Shown piece by piece: positions 1-11,961 of a stretch of DNA of 64,000 bases (positions within the stretch are counted from its first letter, which is position 1; every line of letters begins with the position of its first letter). The notes beneath the pieces are model-generated. The model ran no database searches, was not told the origin of the DNA, and was given only the letters and a program-made list of their open reading frames with translations. The stretch spans positions 40,344,682 to 40,408,681 of the forward strand of contig NC_133104.1 of NCBI RefSeq assembly GCF_022965805.1, in the 5' to 3' direction. Source of the stretch: Primulina eburnea (taxonomy: Eukaryota > Streptophyta > Magnoliopsida > Lamiales > Gesneriaceae). Both the position numbers and the translations under genes were made by a program.

Positions 1-357
1 CAAATTGAATACAATTATATACACTAAATAGAGATACAAAAGAATTTATTAAATGTAAAAAATAGATTATATATTTCAGAAAAACAAAAAAAAACATAAA
101 TTCTATAATTAATGGTGCTTTGGTATTGAAAATTTGGGAACTTATTAGGGCTCTTGGTTTTCTATCTATTTAGCATATGCTGAGAACGACTGAAGAACAA
201 GACATCATCTAGCTCAAAAAATTTGTGTATCTATAAGGAACATAGAATGGCACAGTAATGGTTGTCCTATTTGATTTGATGCTATTGTAACTAAGTACTT
301 ATTATCTTAGTTTTAATAAATCTGTTTTTATTATTAAAAAAAACAGATAGAGTAGGT
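1..357. other. AT-rich intergenic DNA
   Basis: No open frame, RNA gene or clear repeat was recognised. The sequence is A/T-rich with short poly-A runs, as in plant intergenic DNA. It ends at the target duplication of the adjoining hAT-type MITE. Confidence 0.6.
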
Positions 358-1090
358 CTCATATGCAGTGTTCTAAAAAGCTCGCTTAAGCCTCGCTTAA
401 GCTCGCTTAAGCTTGAAGCTTGGAAAAAACGTCCCGCTTCGGAGAAAGCGTAAAAAAGCAGTCAAACTGTAGTTTGACCGAATTAAGCATAATTAAGGTG
501 TTTAATTAAGCGTGTTTAACCACAATTAATCGCATCTATTAATTTTTTTATTTTGAAGGTAATAAATTAGGTTTATAATTTCGATGTTTATTTTTTAATT
601 TTAATTATGATTAAGCGTGTCTGATAATGATTTGACAAATATTTAATATTTTTAATGTGTTATAGTTGCAAAAACAAATTAAGATGGTAATTTTGATATT
701 TTATGATTTTATAAATATGAGAATTAATGCATCAGACATAAAATTCATCATATTTATGTATTATTTTATTTATTTATTGGTTTGAGATAATTACAATTAC
801 ACTGAATATAAAAAACGCTTTTTCACGCTTAAGCATGTGCTAATCTCGCTTAAGCTTGAAAAGCTTGAAGCTCGACATTCACGCTTCGGGGCGCTTCACG
901 CTTTTTAGAACCTTGCTCATATGAGACCGTCTCACGGATTTTAATATGTGAGACGGGTCAACCCTACCCATATTTACAATAAAAAGTAATACTCTTAGCA
1001 TAAAAAGTAATACTTTTTCATGGATGACCCAAATAAAAGATCGGTCTCACAAATAAAACCCGTGAGACCGTCTCACACAAGTTTTTGCCA
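351..1090. repeat. Palindromic-end MITE, copy A, split by a hAT MITE
   Basis: The element carries the near-palindrome TGAGACCGTCTCACGG at one end and ACCGTCTCACACAAG at the other, around a short core with paired AAAAAGTAATACT motifs and TGGGTCATCC-like sequence. Removing the 550-bp insert at 366-915 and one copy of the target duplication rejoins about 15 bp on the left (351-365) to 924-1090. The same core and ends recur at 16819-17292 and 57502-57692, so this is a dispersed family. It has no coding capacity. Superfamily is not assigned, because I could not define a clean target duplication for this family. Confidence 0.7.
366..915. mobile_element. hAT-type MITE, 550 bp, intact target duplication
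   Basis: The left end reads CAGTGTTCTAAAAAGC and the reverse complement of the right end reads CAAGGTTCTAAAAAGC, giving an imperfect terminal inverted repeat. A perfect 8-bp direct duplication, CTCATATG, flanks it at 358-365 and 916-923. Eight-base duplications with CA...TG ends are the hallmark of the hAT superfamily. The subterminal regions are rich in CGCTTAAGC and AAGCTTGAAGC motifs in both orientations, as expected for transposase-binding subterminal repeats. No transposase is encoded, so it is non-autonomous. Confidence 0.85.
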
Positions 1091-1925
1091 AACAGATATA
1101 TTCCTCAAGTGATGCCCAATTATACTACAAACAAAACTTGTATAATTAAAATCTTTCTAATTCACAATGAATCAGTATCAAACATTTTAATTATGTTAAT
1201 AAAAATATGAATAATTTAGCATGGCTCGATCAAACAGGTAACTTCCATTGAGTCCAGTTCAACTATATTACAAACAAAGCTTATATAATTAAAGTCTTTT
1301 CAAATTCATTACCGACTAAATATTGAACATTTTCGTTATATTATTTTTCAGCAAACAGCCGAGTACCATCCCATTTTTAAATCTATGACATTGAAATCCA
1401 TTTTTCTTTGAAAATGTGAACTGTTCTTTTCTAGGAACTTACCATATTCCCTCATATGATTTAAATTAATTCAATATCGATTCTCTTAAGATCATGTCAC
1501 GTACCTTCGGAAAAATCAAGCGAACATATATTTAATAGGCAGGCTTGTTTTTGTAGTCCCGTCTGTTGTAACAAATCGGCCACAAATTTAGATTCGAAAC
1601 TCAAATCAAGATGTTTTATGATATTAAAGTCTCTTCTTTTTTTTCTTTTTTTTTTCTGAGCAGATTCTCCTAAATAACAATCTGAAAAATCATCCTTAAT
1701 TCAGATCAGTTATCTTGAAAATGTTGATCTATTGGAATAAATTATCTATCCAAATCTTCCCAGTTTACAAAACTTCTTTTCATAATTCTATGAATCAAAC
1801 ACGAAATCGGGTAAATTGAAATCATAAGTTCGGATCTCTCATACAATGGACCATACAAGTAATAGACATCTTCAAAAATTAAAATGGCTCAAGAAACTTT
1901 GTGAAACACTCTCGCAAGTTCTATG
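1091..1925. other. AT-rich intergenic DNA
   Basis: Nothing recognisable as a gene. It holds homopolymer T runs near 1636-1660 and otherwise unstructured A/T-rich sequence between the MITE pair and the TRIM element. Confidence 0.5.
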
Positions 1926-2316
1926 TGTTAAGATTAGAATTTGGACCTAACTCAATCCCAAAAGCTAGCTCAAGGAGAAAGATTGTCCAAGCCTATATAT
2001 ACAACTCTAAGGTTATTTATACAACCGATGTGAGACAATTAACACACCTCTCTCACGCCCAGGAATGAACATTTGGAGCGTGAAGTTTACAAATGACCCA
2101 ATTATAGGCAGAACGGGTGACCCAGCTATGTGCAGTCCAACACATAACGGTGAAACCTGAGCTCTGATACCATGTTAAGATTGGAACTTGAGAGTGTGTT
2201 AGTTGTCTCATATCGGTTGAATAATATACATGAGAGTTGCATATATGGACTTGGACAATCCTCCCCACTTGAACTAGCTTTAGGATTGAGTTAGGTCTAA
2301 TTTCCAATATTAACAC
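1926..2316 (-). mobile_element. TRIM-type mini LTR element with LTRs in inverted orientation
   Basis: On the minus strand a tRNA-Met-type primer binding site, TGGTATCAGAGC (2161-2172), is preceded by a short LTR end (CCAATCTTAACA) and followed by a non-coding internal stretch. That stretch runs to the sequence GGGCGTGAGAG and then an LTR at 1926-2046, as in the common plant TRIM layout. The second LTR-like copy (2195-2316) is a diverged reverse complement of the first, not a direct repeat. The only open frame here (2053-2439, minus) is chance translation of this element. It is non-coding and non-autonomous. Confidence 0.75.
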
Positions 2317-3138
2317 TATGTTTGGTGTACAAGATGCTAGAATGATGGTAATAATACCTTCATATAAATTTATAGGATCCAATTTCAAATTGATTGTGTG
2401 AGGCTCACTTTTTCTTTCAACCTCACATACCCAAATCAACTTTGGACCATTAAATCTAGCATTCCAGCATTCTTAAGAACCCAAACAGTATTAAATGAAT
2501 AAAATCTCCACCAAAAATTCATATCTTGAGCTGCCACAATTATTAGTGAATTCAAAGTATGCATCCATTTTGCTTTTTGGGTCACCCAAATGTAAATTGA
2601 ATGCATGCATTCAACTATCGCTCAACATGTGCGTGACTTGACGGAAAAGACTGCCCAGTAAGATGGAAAGAAATATTAATTGCCGCATTTTCAAGTTAAC
2701 AAGGATTTAGCTACGTTCAAAAAATGCCGCGAGTTTTATAAAACTGGAAGCATAAGGAAGGTGGATTGGATTAATGGAAGTTAACCCATGATTCTATCAT
2801 TGATTTACACATGAATATTCTCTACTAAACCCCTCCCAAAGGATGAACAAAGCTCTCCAAATTAAGGAAAAGAAGCACAAAAAAGGGGTAGATCCCGTCT
2901 CGAAAAAAGAAAAGTTATACACCCTCAACTACAAAAATTTCCTATTCCTGCAAACATTTTCACCATTTCTGGAGTTTTCGACGTACATTACCTCAAATTG
3001 TAGTCGATAATCGTGTGGATTTCCCCCATTCACCACAAGCAATATGCAGTAGGACTGGTTGGGTTTTCAACTCCAACCCCCGGACAACAATCTTGGCCTG
3101 CTATTGCAATGGTCCAAGTACCTAGCACCATCAAGCAA
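2317..3138. other. Downstream region of the PLL1-like gene
   Basis: No gene recognised. The part nearest 3139 should contain the 3' UTR and polyadenylation signals of the minus-strand phosphatase gene, but no single signal stands out. Confidence 0.5.
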
Positions 3139-6100
3139 TCAGAGGTATTTCCCTGATGATTTCCAAATTCTACCCTCAAGAGATACCACCATAACCGTAA
3201 CATCATCATGGTACTTCCTACGATCTCCTTGTGGAATATCCAGAAGCTCGTGAAAATCCATTCCTACGCCAAATGCAAATTTGGTTCAGAGAGCGCACCT
3301 TTTGAGTGAACTTTGTTATCCAAAAAAATAAAACATTGAAATCGGAACAGAACAAAATATAGTGCTTTACTGAAATAAAATTAACTTGTCCAAACGAATG
3401 GTTCAGCCAACCTACAGGTCATACTAATCAAGCTACAGTCAGCCAAGGAAGATGTAACATGCTCATGGTTAAAATCTATTTATCCCGTTATACCCACTAG
3501 CTAGTAGATATCTTATTCGTATGAAAGAACTAACACCTAACAAATTCTTGACCCCAATGCATTACAAAACCATAACACAGTTCAAAACAGATTTTCGAGG
3601 TTCAAACTGAATAGTTAATCGAGTTTTTAACTTTTAAGCTAACTCATTGGCAAACCACCATCAACCTAGACCAAATGGCCAGAATTACGCATTATTATTT
3701 GCAGCTCAACGGGAAATTCAGGATAAATAACTCTGAAAAATACAAGGATCCCAATTTGCCTGTTTGTAATGTGTTAAGTCGTGATATTAAGCCAATAACG
3801 GGATTCACTGAATTTCATGAAAATTATTCAGGACTCAGAAAATTTTATACCAGGATTTTCAACATTGTTCATCATCAAGCTTTGCTTATCAAGATCAAAA
3901 GATTCTGACATAGGCTTATCATTAATTATGTGCCTACATTTGGAAATAGGGGAAAGGTGCTTTGATTGTGCAGCGGTCCAAAATCTACCATAATTAGGAT
4001 AAAAAGGCCTCCCAGCTGACCTTGAAATTGGGGGAATGAGGTAGAAATTGAATACACATTAGCATCCAATGATGTCCATCATGTTGTAGACATTGGCAGA
4101 GCATTGGTTCTCAATGCAATGAAAGAAAATTCTATGAATAATTTTTTTATTGTATGAAGGTAGAAAATTCACCAGCTTTTCTCGCAGCACGGAACAAAAG
4201 CTCCTCTATCAGGTGCTGAGCAGGATCTCCATCGGAGTTCCTCTCCATAAAAGTCTGTACATGCAACACCACCTCTTGATTGCTAAAATATTGATACAAG
4301 CCATCAGATGAAAGCACCAAAAACTGATCTCTGGCTGACAGTTTGTGGTGGCGAAGAGAAGGTGAACACGATATGTAAGGGGTGGTACCAATATACTCAT
4401 TCCGAAACATTTCTAACAAGGCATCATTTAGTTTTTTCTGCACCAAAATACAGTTCAAACCATAAGAGAGACTAGACATATGCACATCAAAACATGAAGG
4501 AAGATTTGACAAATCAAACTACATGAGCTAACAAACTTGGGACCATCTTAACAGCAAAATAACTATGCTTAATATGTATATGTTTAGTAAAGAAATGCAA
4601 AACAAACAAAGGAAACTGAAGGCATGTTTGATTTATTCAATAATCTTTTGTGTTCATGTTAATTTCTCACATTTTCGCATGAACAGTTTCTAGAAAAAAA
4701 CTAAAAAAGTTTAAATTATGCAAGAAAAGGAACATGAACCGTCAAGGTAGTGAACCACATCCAAGTCACGTTCAACACATGCTAGTCAAAAACTGTTTGG
4801 TCTGTGTATACAATTATTGATAAATTTGTGTATTTCTCCACAATGACCATAATACCCTTGGATCCTTTTCAAATCCACCAAAGAAAACCAACGAAAGTAA
4901 TCTTGAACTACGGCCGTATCTCTCTTGGAATGCCAAAAGTGATAAAACAACTGGGAAAGGATTTTCCCCAAAAATCCCAACACATATTAAGCTTGATTAA
5001 CAGGTAGACCTCGATGGCGTTCAACCCTTGCATCTCCACCTTCTACAGCTTGAGTTATTCCAGTACTTGTTTAGATTTTCGCGGGTTCTTATTTTTCTCC
5101 ACTTCCTTTTTTTAGGTCTGATAGATCTATGTTTGCACTTGAGCGAATGAAGTAGGTGGAATTGAGTAAAATTAAGGGACAGTGTTAATATTACTTAGTT
5201 ATTCCTGACACTATGCAATCTAAGATGAAGCATAACATGGGCATGGAAGTATGCTTCCTTCTTGTCAACAGCAGCTTTCATAAGCCCGCTGATTATGTGG
5301 GTATGAGGAAAAAAATGAACCAACATTGAATGACTCGTGATTGTGCGCCTAACCCACACCTAATCCAGGACATCAAACATGACCGTAGAGTACATGATAT
5401 TTCATAATTAATTGATTGAGCAGCAGCCCTTAATCCACCTAAAAAGGAATAAATATTATTTGATCCATATCTTGACAGAAGAAGTCCAACGACCATTGCA
5501 TCGTTATACTCCAACATTAAATAATTACTCAGTTGATGTTAAACCCCAATCACCGACAAACACATGGCAGAAAAAAGAAGAAAATGGTTGACAAAATATT
5601 ATAATAAATAGTTACCATAATGTCTTGTGATTCCAAAAAACATTCAAGCAATAATTGAGAAAAACCAACTGGCCGAATTTTCATGTAAAAAAAAACAATG
5701 AAAAATTTTTCTACTTCACAAACCCATCTCATCAACATTTCATACAAAAGAATTTATCAGGTTAAAATCTAACTTGTTTTTCCTCAATTTCCTTAGCCAT
5801 TTGCTGAAAAAATTGTTGTTTTATAATTTAATTGTAACAGAGAAATCTTGCAAAAATTACCCAAACCTGAGTCTACATATATTCCTATCCGAAGAAGCAC
5901 GGGTAAAAATTTTATTGCACTGTACACTAATTTTTTATAAGAAAACCCCAATATGTTATTGAATATAAAATAAAATAAATGGGGACAATTATATCATCAA
6001 CATGTATTGTATACATATATAAATTATTTTCTCCAAGTTAACAATATTTATTAATTCGGAATATTCTAAAATTATTAGGTTGGTGAAGCCTCTAGATAAT

Positions 6101-9100
6101 ATATTATCCATATATTCTCTAATTATTCTAAAGTTCATATATTCTTAGGTCATTTTTACCAGAGCAGTTCATTAAGATTTTTTCAACTTCATTGAAATAT
6201 TTATGATTAATGTTATTATTTCTAAATCATATTCATCAAAATATTTCAGGATGCAAAATACTAGTTTGAATTTTTCTCTATGAGATTGGTTTTCCAGAAA
6301 ATTTTCAATTTCTGGGTATATTTTGAGATGAGAAAAAATTTAGAGTGTTTTTTTTTATAATTTTCCCTATACAAATAAGTCATCAAACTGTTCAACTTAT
6401 TTGAATAAATTTCCATATATTGTATTATGACGTATTTCATAAACATCAAAGTTTTTACAAATCCAGGTAGAGAAATCCAAAAGCTCTTCAGTCAATAAAA
6501 GATCAACAGTATTAGAAAACAAAGGCAAGAATGTCAGACAGGCATCGACATGGGTCAATTAACAAACCTGTTTGAGAAATCCAGCCCCAAATGCACGAGT
6601 TACTTTAAGACGGCCTTTAACCCTGTCATTCACTATGCAATTAGAGTCATCAGGGTGCTCGTTCTTGATTCTAATCACTTCCTGTAAATTTTATCATATG
6701 ATATAAAATGAATAAGAAACTCAGACCTCTTTAATGATGAAAATACATTTAAAAATGCAAAAGTAAAATCACATTCTCCAAAGTATTTGATGACATGTCT
6801 TCTCCAGCTACAACATTCATATCATTCAAAGTATCATGACATTCACGAGAACAAAAAAAACTTACAATCCTTATGGCTTTAAGAATAACTTTACCCAAAT
6901 TTCAGAACAATCAAGCAATCAAGAATTATTCTCAACAAAAACGATAACTTGGTTGAGAAGCATCAGTGGGTTGAAGAGTAGAAGACATCTAGAAGACATC
7001 TAGAAGACGATACAACTGCAAATTGATCAAGAATGTCTTCCCAATCATGCTGTAACTCAGTCAAAGAATAAAGAAAAACCAAATTTTCGGGATGCAATTG
7101 GATACCTATATATAATATAGGTGAGCAGAACACCATAAAATTCATAAATAAGATAAGAGTAGACCACACCAATCTTAGACAAAGAAAGCCAACTGTCAAG
7201 CTGCTGAAGTGGATACATAATTAGCTAAAAGGCAATTTCAAAAATAGCATGTAAGATTTGTGGATGACAAACTTCCTGCATTTGCCTCAGTTCACTCTAC
7301 TTAACTTTGAGGTTTTCAGTCAAAGCCACAGAGCATTTTTATTAAATTTGAACAGAGCCAACTCAAACTGGTTCCAGATGAAAAGAGGTCATATAACTCC
7401 CAAGCAAATATTAAGAAGCCAAAGTTTGAACATTAGAACTAGAAAAGAAACACCACAACCATGCTTTGACATTTAAAAAAGATAAAAGTGGAACTGGGGG
7501 AGCTGACCTCCTGTATGCTCGTGCTATGGTCAGTGGACAACTGCAGAGCAGTCAACCCAATAGATTGATTTGTGTGAGCTACATTAACCCTATTACACTC
7601 CCTCTCGCACACGTTTACAGACTCTTCGACAATGTCTCCGCTATTGAACCCAAGATCCCCGTGAGTATGTACTTCTGAACTACTACTGACCTCTTCAAGT
7701 TCATTCTGTGCTACGATAGCCCGACTATCCCCAACGTTCATCGTATACACATCTTCATCCCTCATCAACACAACCAACAAACAAGACCCCATCAATGCAA
7801 GCTCTGGGTACCGATCAAGAACCCTATTGGTCAAATCCAAATATGCTCGCTCGGTAATTTCAAGCGCTCTAGACATTGCACTCAACACCAATTCGTGATC
7901 AACAACTCCTACCTTCCGCTTCCTACCAATTCTACTCACTTTCTTCTCTTCAGCTTCCCCATCATCTGCAATATTGTTTTCCCTCAGTTCTCCATCTGCT
8001 TTATGTTTTCCCTCCAGCCAAAATCTCCAAGGAAAGAACCTCTTACTGCCCTTATCCTTAGGCCCATTCGGTAACCCGTCCTTTACTTTTGCCGACAGTA
8101 AGGACCGCCTATTCACTGCTGGGCTAGAATTACTCACGCACAATGCATCATCAACAGAGAATGCAAATCTATCAGAACCTGATAGATCAACCCCGTCTTC
8201 TGGATCTTCCTCCATTAAAAATTCCCATAATCTCCTCCTCTTAACTTCAAACTGTTCTCCTCCAAAGAGAACTTTTTTTACTGATGATTCAGAATCACCT
8301 TCTTTGCTGTCATCAGACTCTGGGACAATGTCTGTGTTAAGGTTTGATGGATAAGAACTATCAGTAGTATCTGCATTCAAAGCTGAAACTGTATCATTTG
8401 TGTCCCAAAACAAACCCTCTAATTCACTGTACATGGCTTTGTATAAATTGCTCATCAGAAATTCAGGGCCATCGGGGCCATTAAATCCATCGTAGATTCC
8501 AACAAAGAGCCAACCCAATTCCTCTGACACAACAACATGCACCCGATCCTCCCCCGCTTTTCCTAGTGCCCATTGTACATTGCTGTCACATTCCATCATT
8601 GCAGCTTCTCGGCTGCTATCATCACCGGCCATAACATCCTTCTGGCCACCCCCACCTCCGCCAATAAAATTCCGTACTGGGACCACCGAAAAGTTTCGAT
8701 ACAAAGCCTTTCGAATTCCTGAAATCACCTTCTTTCTCTTCTTTACATACATTCCCCCAAGAGGAGCCGAAAATGGCACCCCTCCACTCCCATTGTTATC
8801 GCCACCAGCAGCATCAAGCGGTCCAGAGACAGCTCCCCGCTCGATTGGGCCAGACATGAAAAAGGCCCTCTCTAGTGGGCCGGAAGGTGCCTCGCCCCCA
8901 CTTCGAGGAACCCGCTGCAGTGGCAAGGCGCTAAACGACGATGTACTCTCAAATCCATCCAGCATTACATTACTACCACCCCTAGGCAGCCCAGCCACAA
9001 AACCCTTGCCACCGCTGCTATTAGCATTTTGAGGGGCGGCAGCATTCATGGCATCGTTGCAATTATCTTCAAGCTGAAGGACAGTTACGGGAGTGGAAGA

Positions 9101-9403
9101 GTTGGCACTAACCGAAGCTCCAGAAATAGCTCGGAACCAAGTTTCAGGCAACCCAGACGATTTGGATGGCCTCGTATGAGCAGTGGACGAATCATCGAAG
9201 CGAAGAGATTGAGTGGGCGAAACGAAGCGATCGGAGTTCGTGGGAGAAACGAAGCGAGCGGAGGACCGGACGTAGCAGAAGGAGTGGCCTAGGGTTTCGT
9301 CGAGCGGCTCCGCATTGACGCCGAAAATGAGGTCCGGATCGGTCCCGTTCGGGCCGGCAGCAGGATTGAAACATGGAAAAACCTGCGAAAACCCAGCACC
9401 CAT
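3139..9403 (-). CDS. PLL1: PP2C-type phosphatase, POLTERGEIST-LIKE 1
   Basis: Four exons: 9403-7508, 6681-6568, 4437-4173 and 3263-3139, joined by GT-AG introns into 799 codons. POL/PLL1 are plasma-membrane PP2C phosphatases acting downstream of CLAVATA-type receptors in stem-cell and embryo patterning. The start [12 protein letters not shown] fits an N-myristoylated Gly2 with a nearby Cys for acylation. Residues 10-240 carry family signatures such as [25 protein letters not shown] and SGPIERG. The phosphatase core runs from [12 protein letters not shown] (about 276) through [10 protein letters not shown] (metal-binding D305-G306), [20 protein letters not shown] and SSDGLYQY to [15 protein letters not shown], with an acidic insert near 330-530 typical of the group. 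The C-terminus KSSGKYL matches PLL1 better than POL. A run of six glycines lies near residue 249. The upstream in-frame codon of the long frame is not ATG, so 9403 is the start. Confidence 0.92.
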
Positions 9404-9483
9404 CACATCCCACGATTCATCTCCCTCCACCAACCCCCTCAAATATATATAAAAATTTTGAAACAAAAGCTTCGCAAACTGAA

Positions 9484-9510
<27 letters not shown>
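9484..9510. repeat. (AT)n microsatellite in the PLL1 leader
   Basis: An uninterrupted AT dinucleotide run lies about 80 bp upstream of the phosphatase start codon, so it falls in the probable 5' UTR or core promoter. Such runs are length-polymorphic in plants. Confidence 0.9.
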
Positions 9511-9514
<4 letters not shown>

Positions 9515-10535
9515 CACAAGTCAAAAAGAGAATTGACTCTCTGTTTGTCAGTGGTGCGTTTGTTTTTGTTGTCTCTCAGGGGTTAGAAAGAGAAGGTAGA
9601 GTAGGTGCTGCTACCACGGTGAGCTGGGTTTTATTCCTCTGCGTCTCGGCTTCCGTGCATCTGCATGAGGAAGATGACATGTTGGAGATTGGAGGGCACT
9701 TTTGTCAACAACGTACAAATACTTTCCATGATTGGACCATCAAAAGGTCTCGAGAGGGAGAGGTATTTGAATTTTAATGTTTTGGTTGTGACTGCTGACT
9801 TGGCAACCTAATGCCAACCCCCCGTCCCCTTTTTTCATTTTTCAAAATTTTGGAGGGATGGGGTCAACCCTAGTCATTTAATGAAAAGATTCTATAATGA
9901 TTTATTGAAATGTTTATATATAATTTTGATATTTTTTTCATTTTTAGAGGAGGTACTCTTCATTTAGCAGATGTATAATTTTGATATTATTTATCACGTT
10001 CAATAGATAAATATCATTTCATGGATAACACGGAAGTCGAAACAGTTGATGGAGATGATATCAAAACTATGTTTATAAAATCAATTTTTGAAGTATTTTT
10101 GTTAAACAAAATTATAAATTAAATTTGTAAATTCAAAATCAAAATTTTTATATTTTTTGTAAGTTTTTTTAAAAATAATATTCTGATTTTTTTTAAAAAA
10201 AATACATAAATTTAATTTTTCATGATAATATTATTTTTTCCTTAATTATTCTACATAAATAAAGTATTATAATAATGTCTTTATTAATTATCTGTACATT
10301 TTTTATATAATTTTTCTTAGAAATTTTTAATCGGGTTCTTGAAACCACCTATGAAAAGATTATGCTTTTGGAAATCAACTACTAACGTATACAAATTTAT
10401 TTCGAATTTTCTGCTAACTGATTGAAGGTCGGTTTGTGTCGTTGACAAAATGGATTAATAACTTTCAAAATATTATTTCAAATATTTCTTTTCTAAAATC
10501 TGGATGCACTACATAAAGCAAAAAGAGATTTTTTG

Positions 10536-10536
<1 letters not shown>

Positions 10537-10599
<63 letters not shown>
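10537..10599. repeat. (TA)n microsatellite
   Basis: A pure TA dinucleotide run in intergenic DNA between the phosphatase promoter and the gypsy remnant. Confidence 0.95.
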
Positions 10600-10604
<5 letters not shown>

Positions 10605-10686
10605 GTTAATATAGTTATTTTGATTAACTGAATTAATTTTTTATTTAAACAACCAATAAAATTGGTAAACTGAAGAGAGAACAACT

Positions 10687-11961
10687 TGATATCGCTGAAA
10701 TCGGTGATGCTGGCTGGGAGGTCAGATCCCTGCTTGGAGAGCTCGGATCAAACCTTGGAACGCTGGCGGGGAGGTCGGCCCCCCATCCGCCTGCCAAGCC
10801 TCCTAACTTCTTCCCAAATGGCTTCTATATGCTCTGGGGGGGAGGAGGAGGAGGAGGAGGAGGAGGTTTTTGTGGCGGTGGTGATGGAGTCCGATTTCGT
10901 CGGAGGGCCTCATTTACAGATCTATTAATCAACTGGGCCAATTGGTCTAGGCTGAGATCAGCCACGCCTCTACCCTGGCCACCTCCGGGACCTCGGTTAC
11001 CATCTGCATGGCCCTGGTTGCCACCTCCGGGACCTCGGTTGCCATCTGCATGGCCCTCGGTTGCCATCTGCATGGCCCTGGTTGCCACCTCCGGGACCTC
11101 GGTTACCGCGCGCAGGGCCTGTTCTTATACCTGTTCGTCCCCACATGTCTACGTCTTCTCAGTACTATTCCCACAGACGGCGCCAATTGATATCGCTGAA
11201 ATCGGTGATGCTAGCTGGGAGGTCAGATCCCTGCTTGGAGAGCTCGGATCAAACCTTAGAACGCTGGCGGGGAGGTCGGATCTTCACCGTGGGAGCTCGG
11301 ATCAGACACCTCGAAATCCAGAAACACAAACAAGAGTGTTAGAAGGGGGTCGGAAGGTTGTTCCGGCGTAGCCCCTCCGACGCTCAAGTCAGAAAACTGA
11401 GAGAGAAAACTGTGTGTGCAAAGAGAATGTGAAAAAGTATCAATTCAATGAAAAAAGAGTTAACGAAACCTGGTATTTATAGGTGAACCATAGAGTCCTA
11501 GTTTTTGTAGGTTTAGATCCTCAGAATCTTCGGAAGATTTGGCTAGATCTTGTGCCAGATTTGATTTAGATATAGTGCCAGATTTGATTTAATGGGCTTT
11601 ATCTTTCTGGGCTTTGATCTCCGTGGGCTACGCGCTTAGTATCTGAGTAAGAGCTCTCGTAGGTATGAGCCTGGCTGAAGCCCGGACCTTATGGGAGCTC
11701 GGCTCGGGAGCTCGGCCAAGGATCTCCAATCACCCCGATATTACCTTCTAGGAGCTCGGCTCGGGAGGCTGGACAAAGAGGTCGGCTCGGGAGCTCGGCC
11801 GACCACTCCAATCGCCGTAACTGCTGGCATGGTAGGTCGGCCAGGGATGACCTCCCGGGTGACCTCCCGCTGGTTACCGCAAATGCTTCTCTGAATGGTG
11901 AGCTTCCTTCGGGATGGGCTATCGAGAGCGGGCCGAGCCCATCCTCCATCTGGGGGTATCA
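10687..11961 (-). mobile_element. Deleted Ty3/gypsy LTR retroelement
   Basis: Read on the minus strand, a complete 774-bp LTR (11961-11188) begins TGATACCCCC and ends GCGATATCA. It is followed by ATTGGCGCC (primer-binding region, 11179-11185), the start of a gag-like frame to about 10800, and the last 92 bp of the 3' LTR (10778-10687). Both LTR copies of that 92-bp segment agree at almost every base. A 5-bp duplication CAACT flanks the element (10682-10686 and 11962-11966), so the ends are original and an internal deletion removed pol and most of the 3' LTR. The gag frame is rich in Gly, Pro and His and includes LSLDQLAQLINRSVNEAL. It cannot move by itself. Confidence 0.85.
10980..11110. repeat. 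Imperfect tandem repeat inside gag
   Basis: Alternating blocks of GCCATCTGCATGGCCC and GTTGCCACCTCCGGGACCTC repeat several times. On the minus strand they encode repeated GHADGNRGPGGG-like peptides in the gag-type frame. Expansion by slippage within the retroelement is the simplest explanation. Confidence 0.8.

Larger units (their letters stand above)
9404..10686. other. Promoter and 5' leader side of PLL1-like gene; intergenic
   Basis: The first few hundred bases upstream of 9403 should hold the 5' UTR and core promoter of the minus-strand phosphatase gene. CT/GA-rich sequence near 9540-9600 is typical of plant leaders. Beyond about 9830 the DNA is A/T-rich with no gene seen. Confidence 0.5.

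Noticed and set aside
2053..2439. 128-codon minus-strand open frame
   Set aside because: It translates the TRIM element, including its primer binding site and LTR, and matches no protein family.
7974..9032. Plus-strand open frames across the PLL1 first exon
   Set aside because: They lie antisense to a well-supported exon with conserved phosphatase motifs and are Pro/Ser-rich shadows of it.
10829..11371. 180-codon Gly-rich plus-strand frame
   Set aside because: It is the antisense of the retroelement gag and LTR; poly-Gly comes from the Pro-rich gag codons on the other strand.
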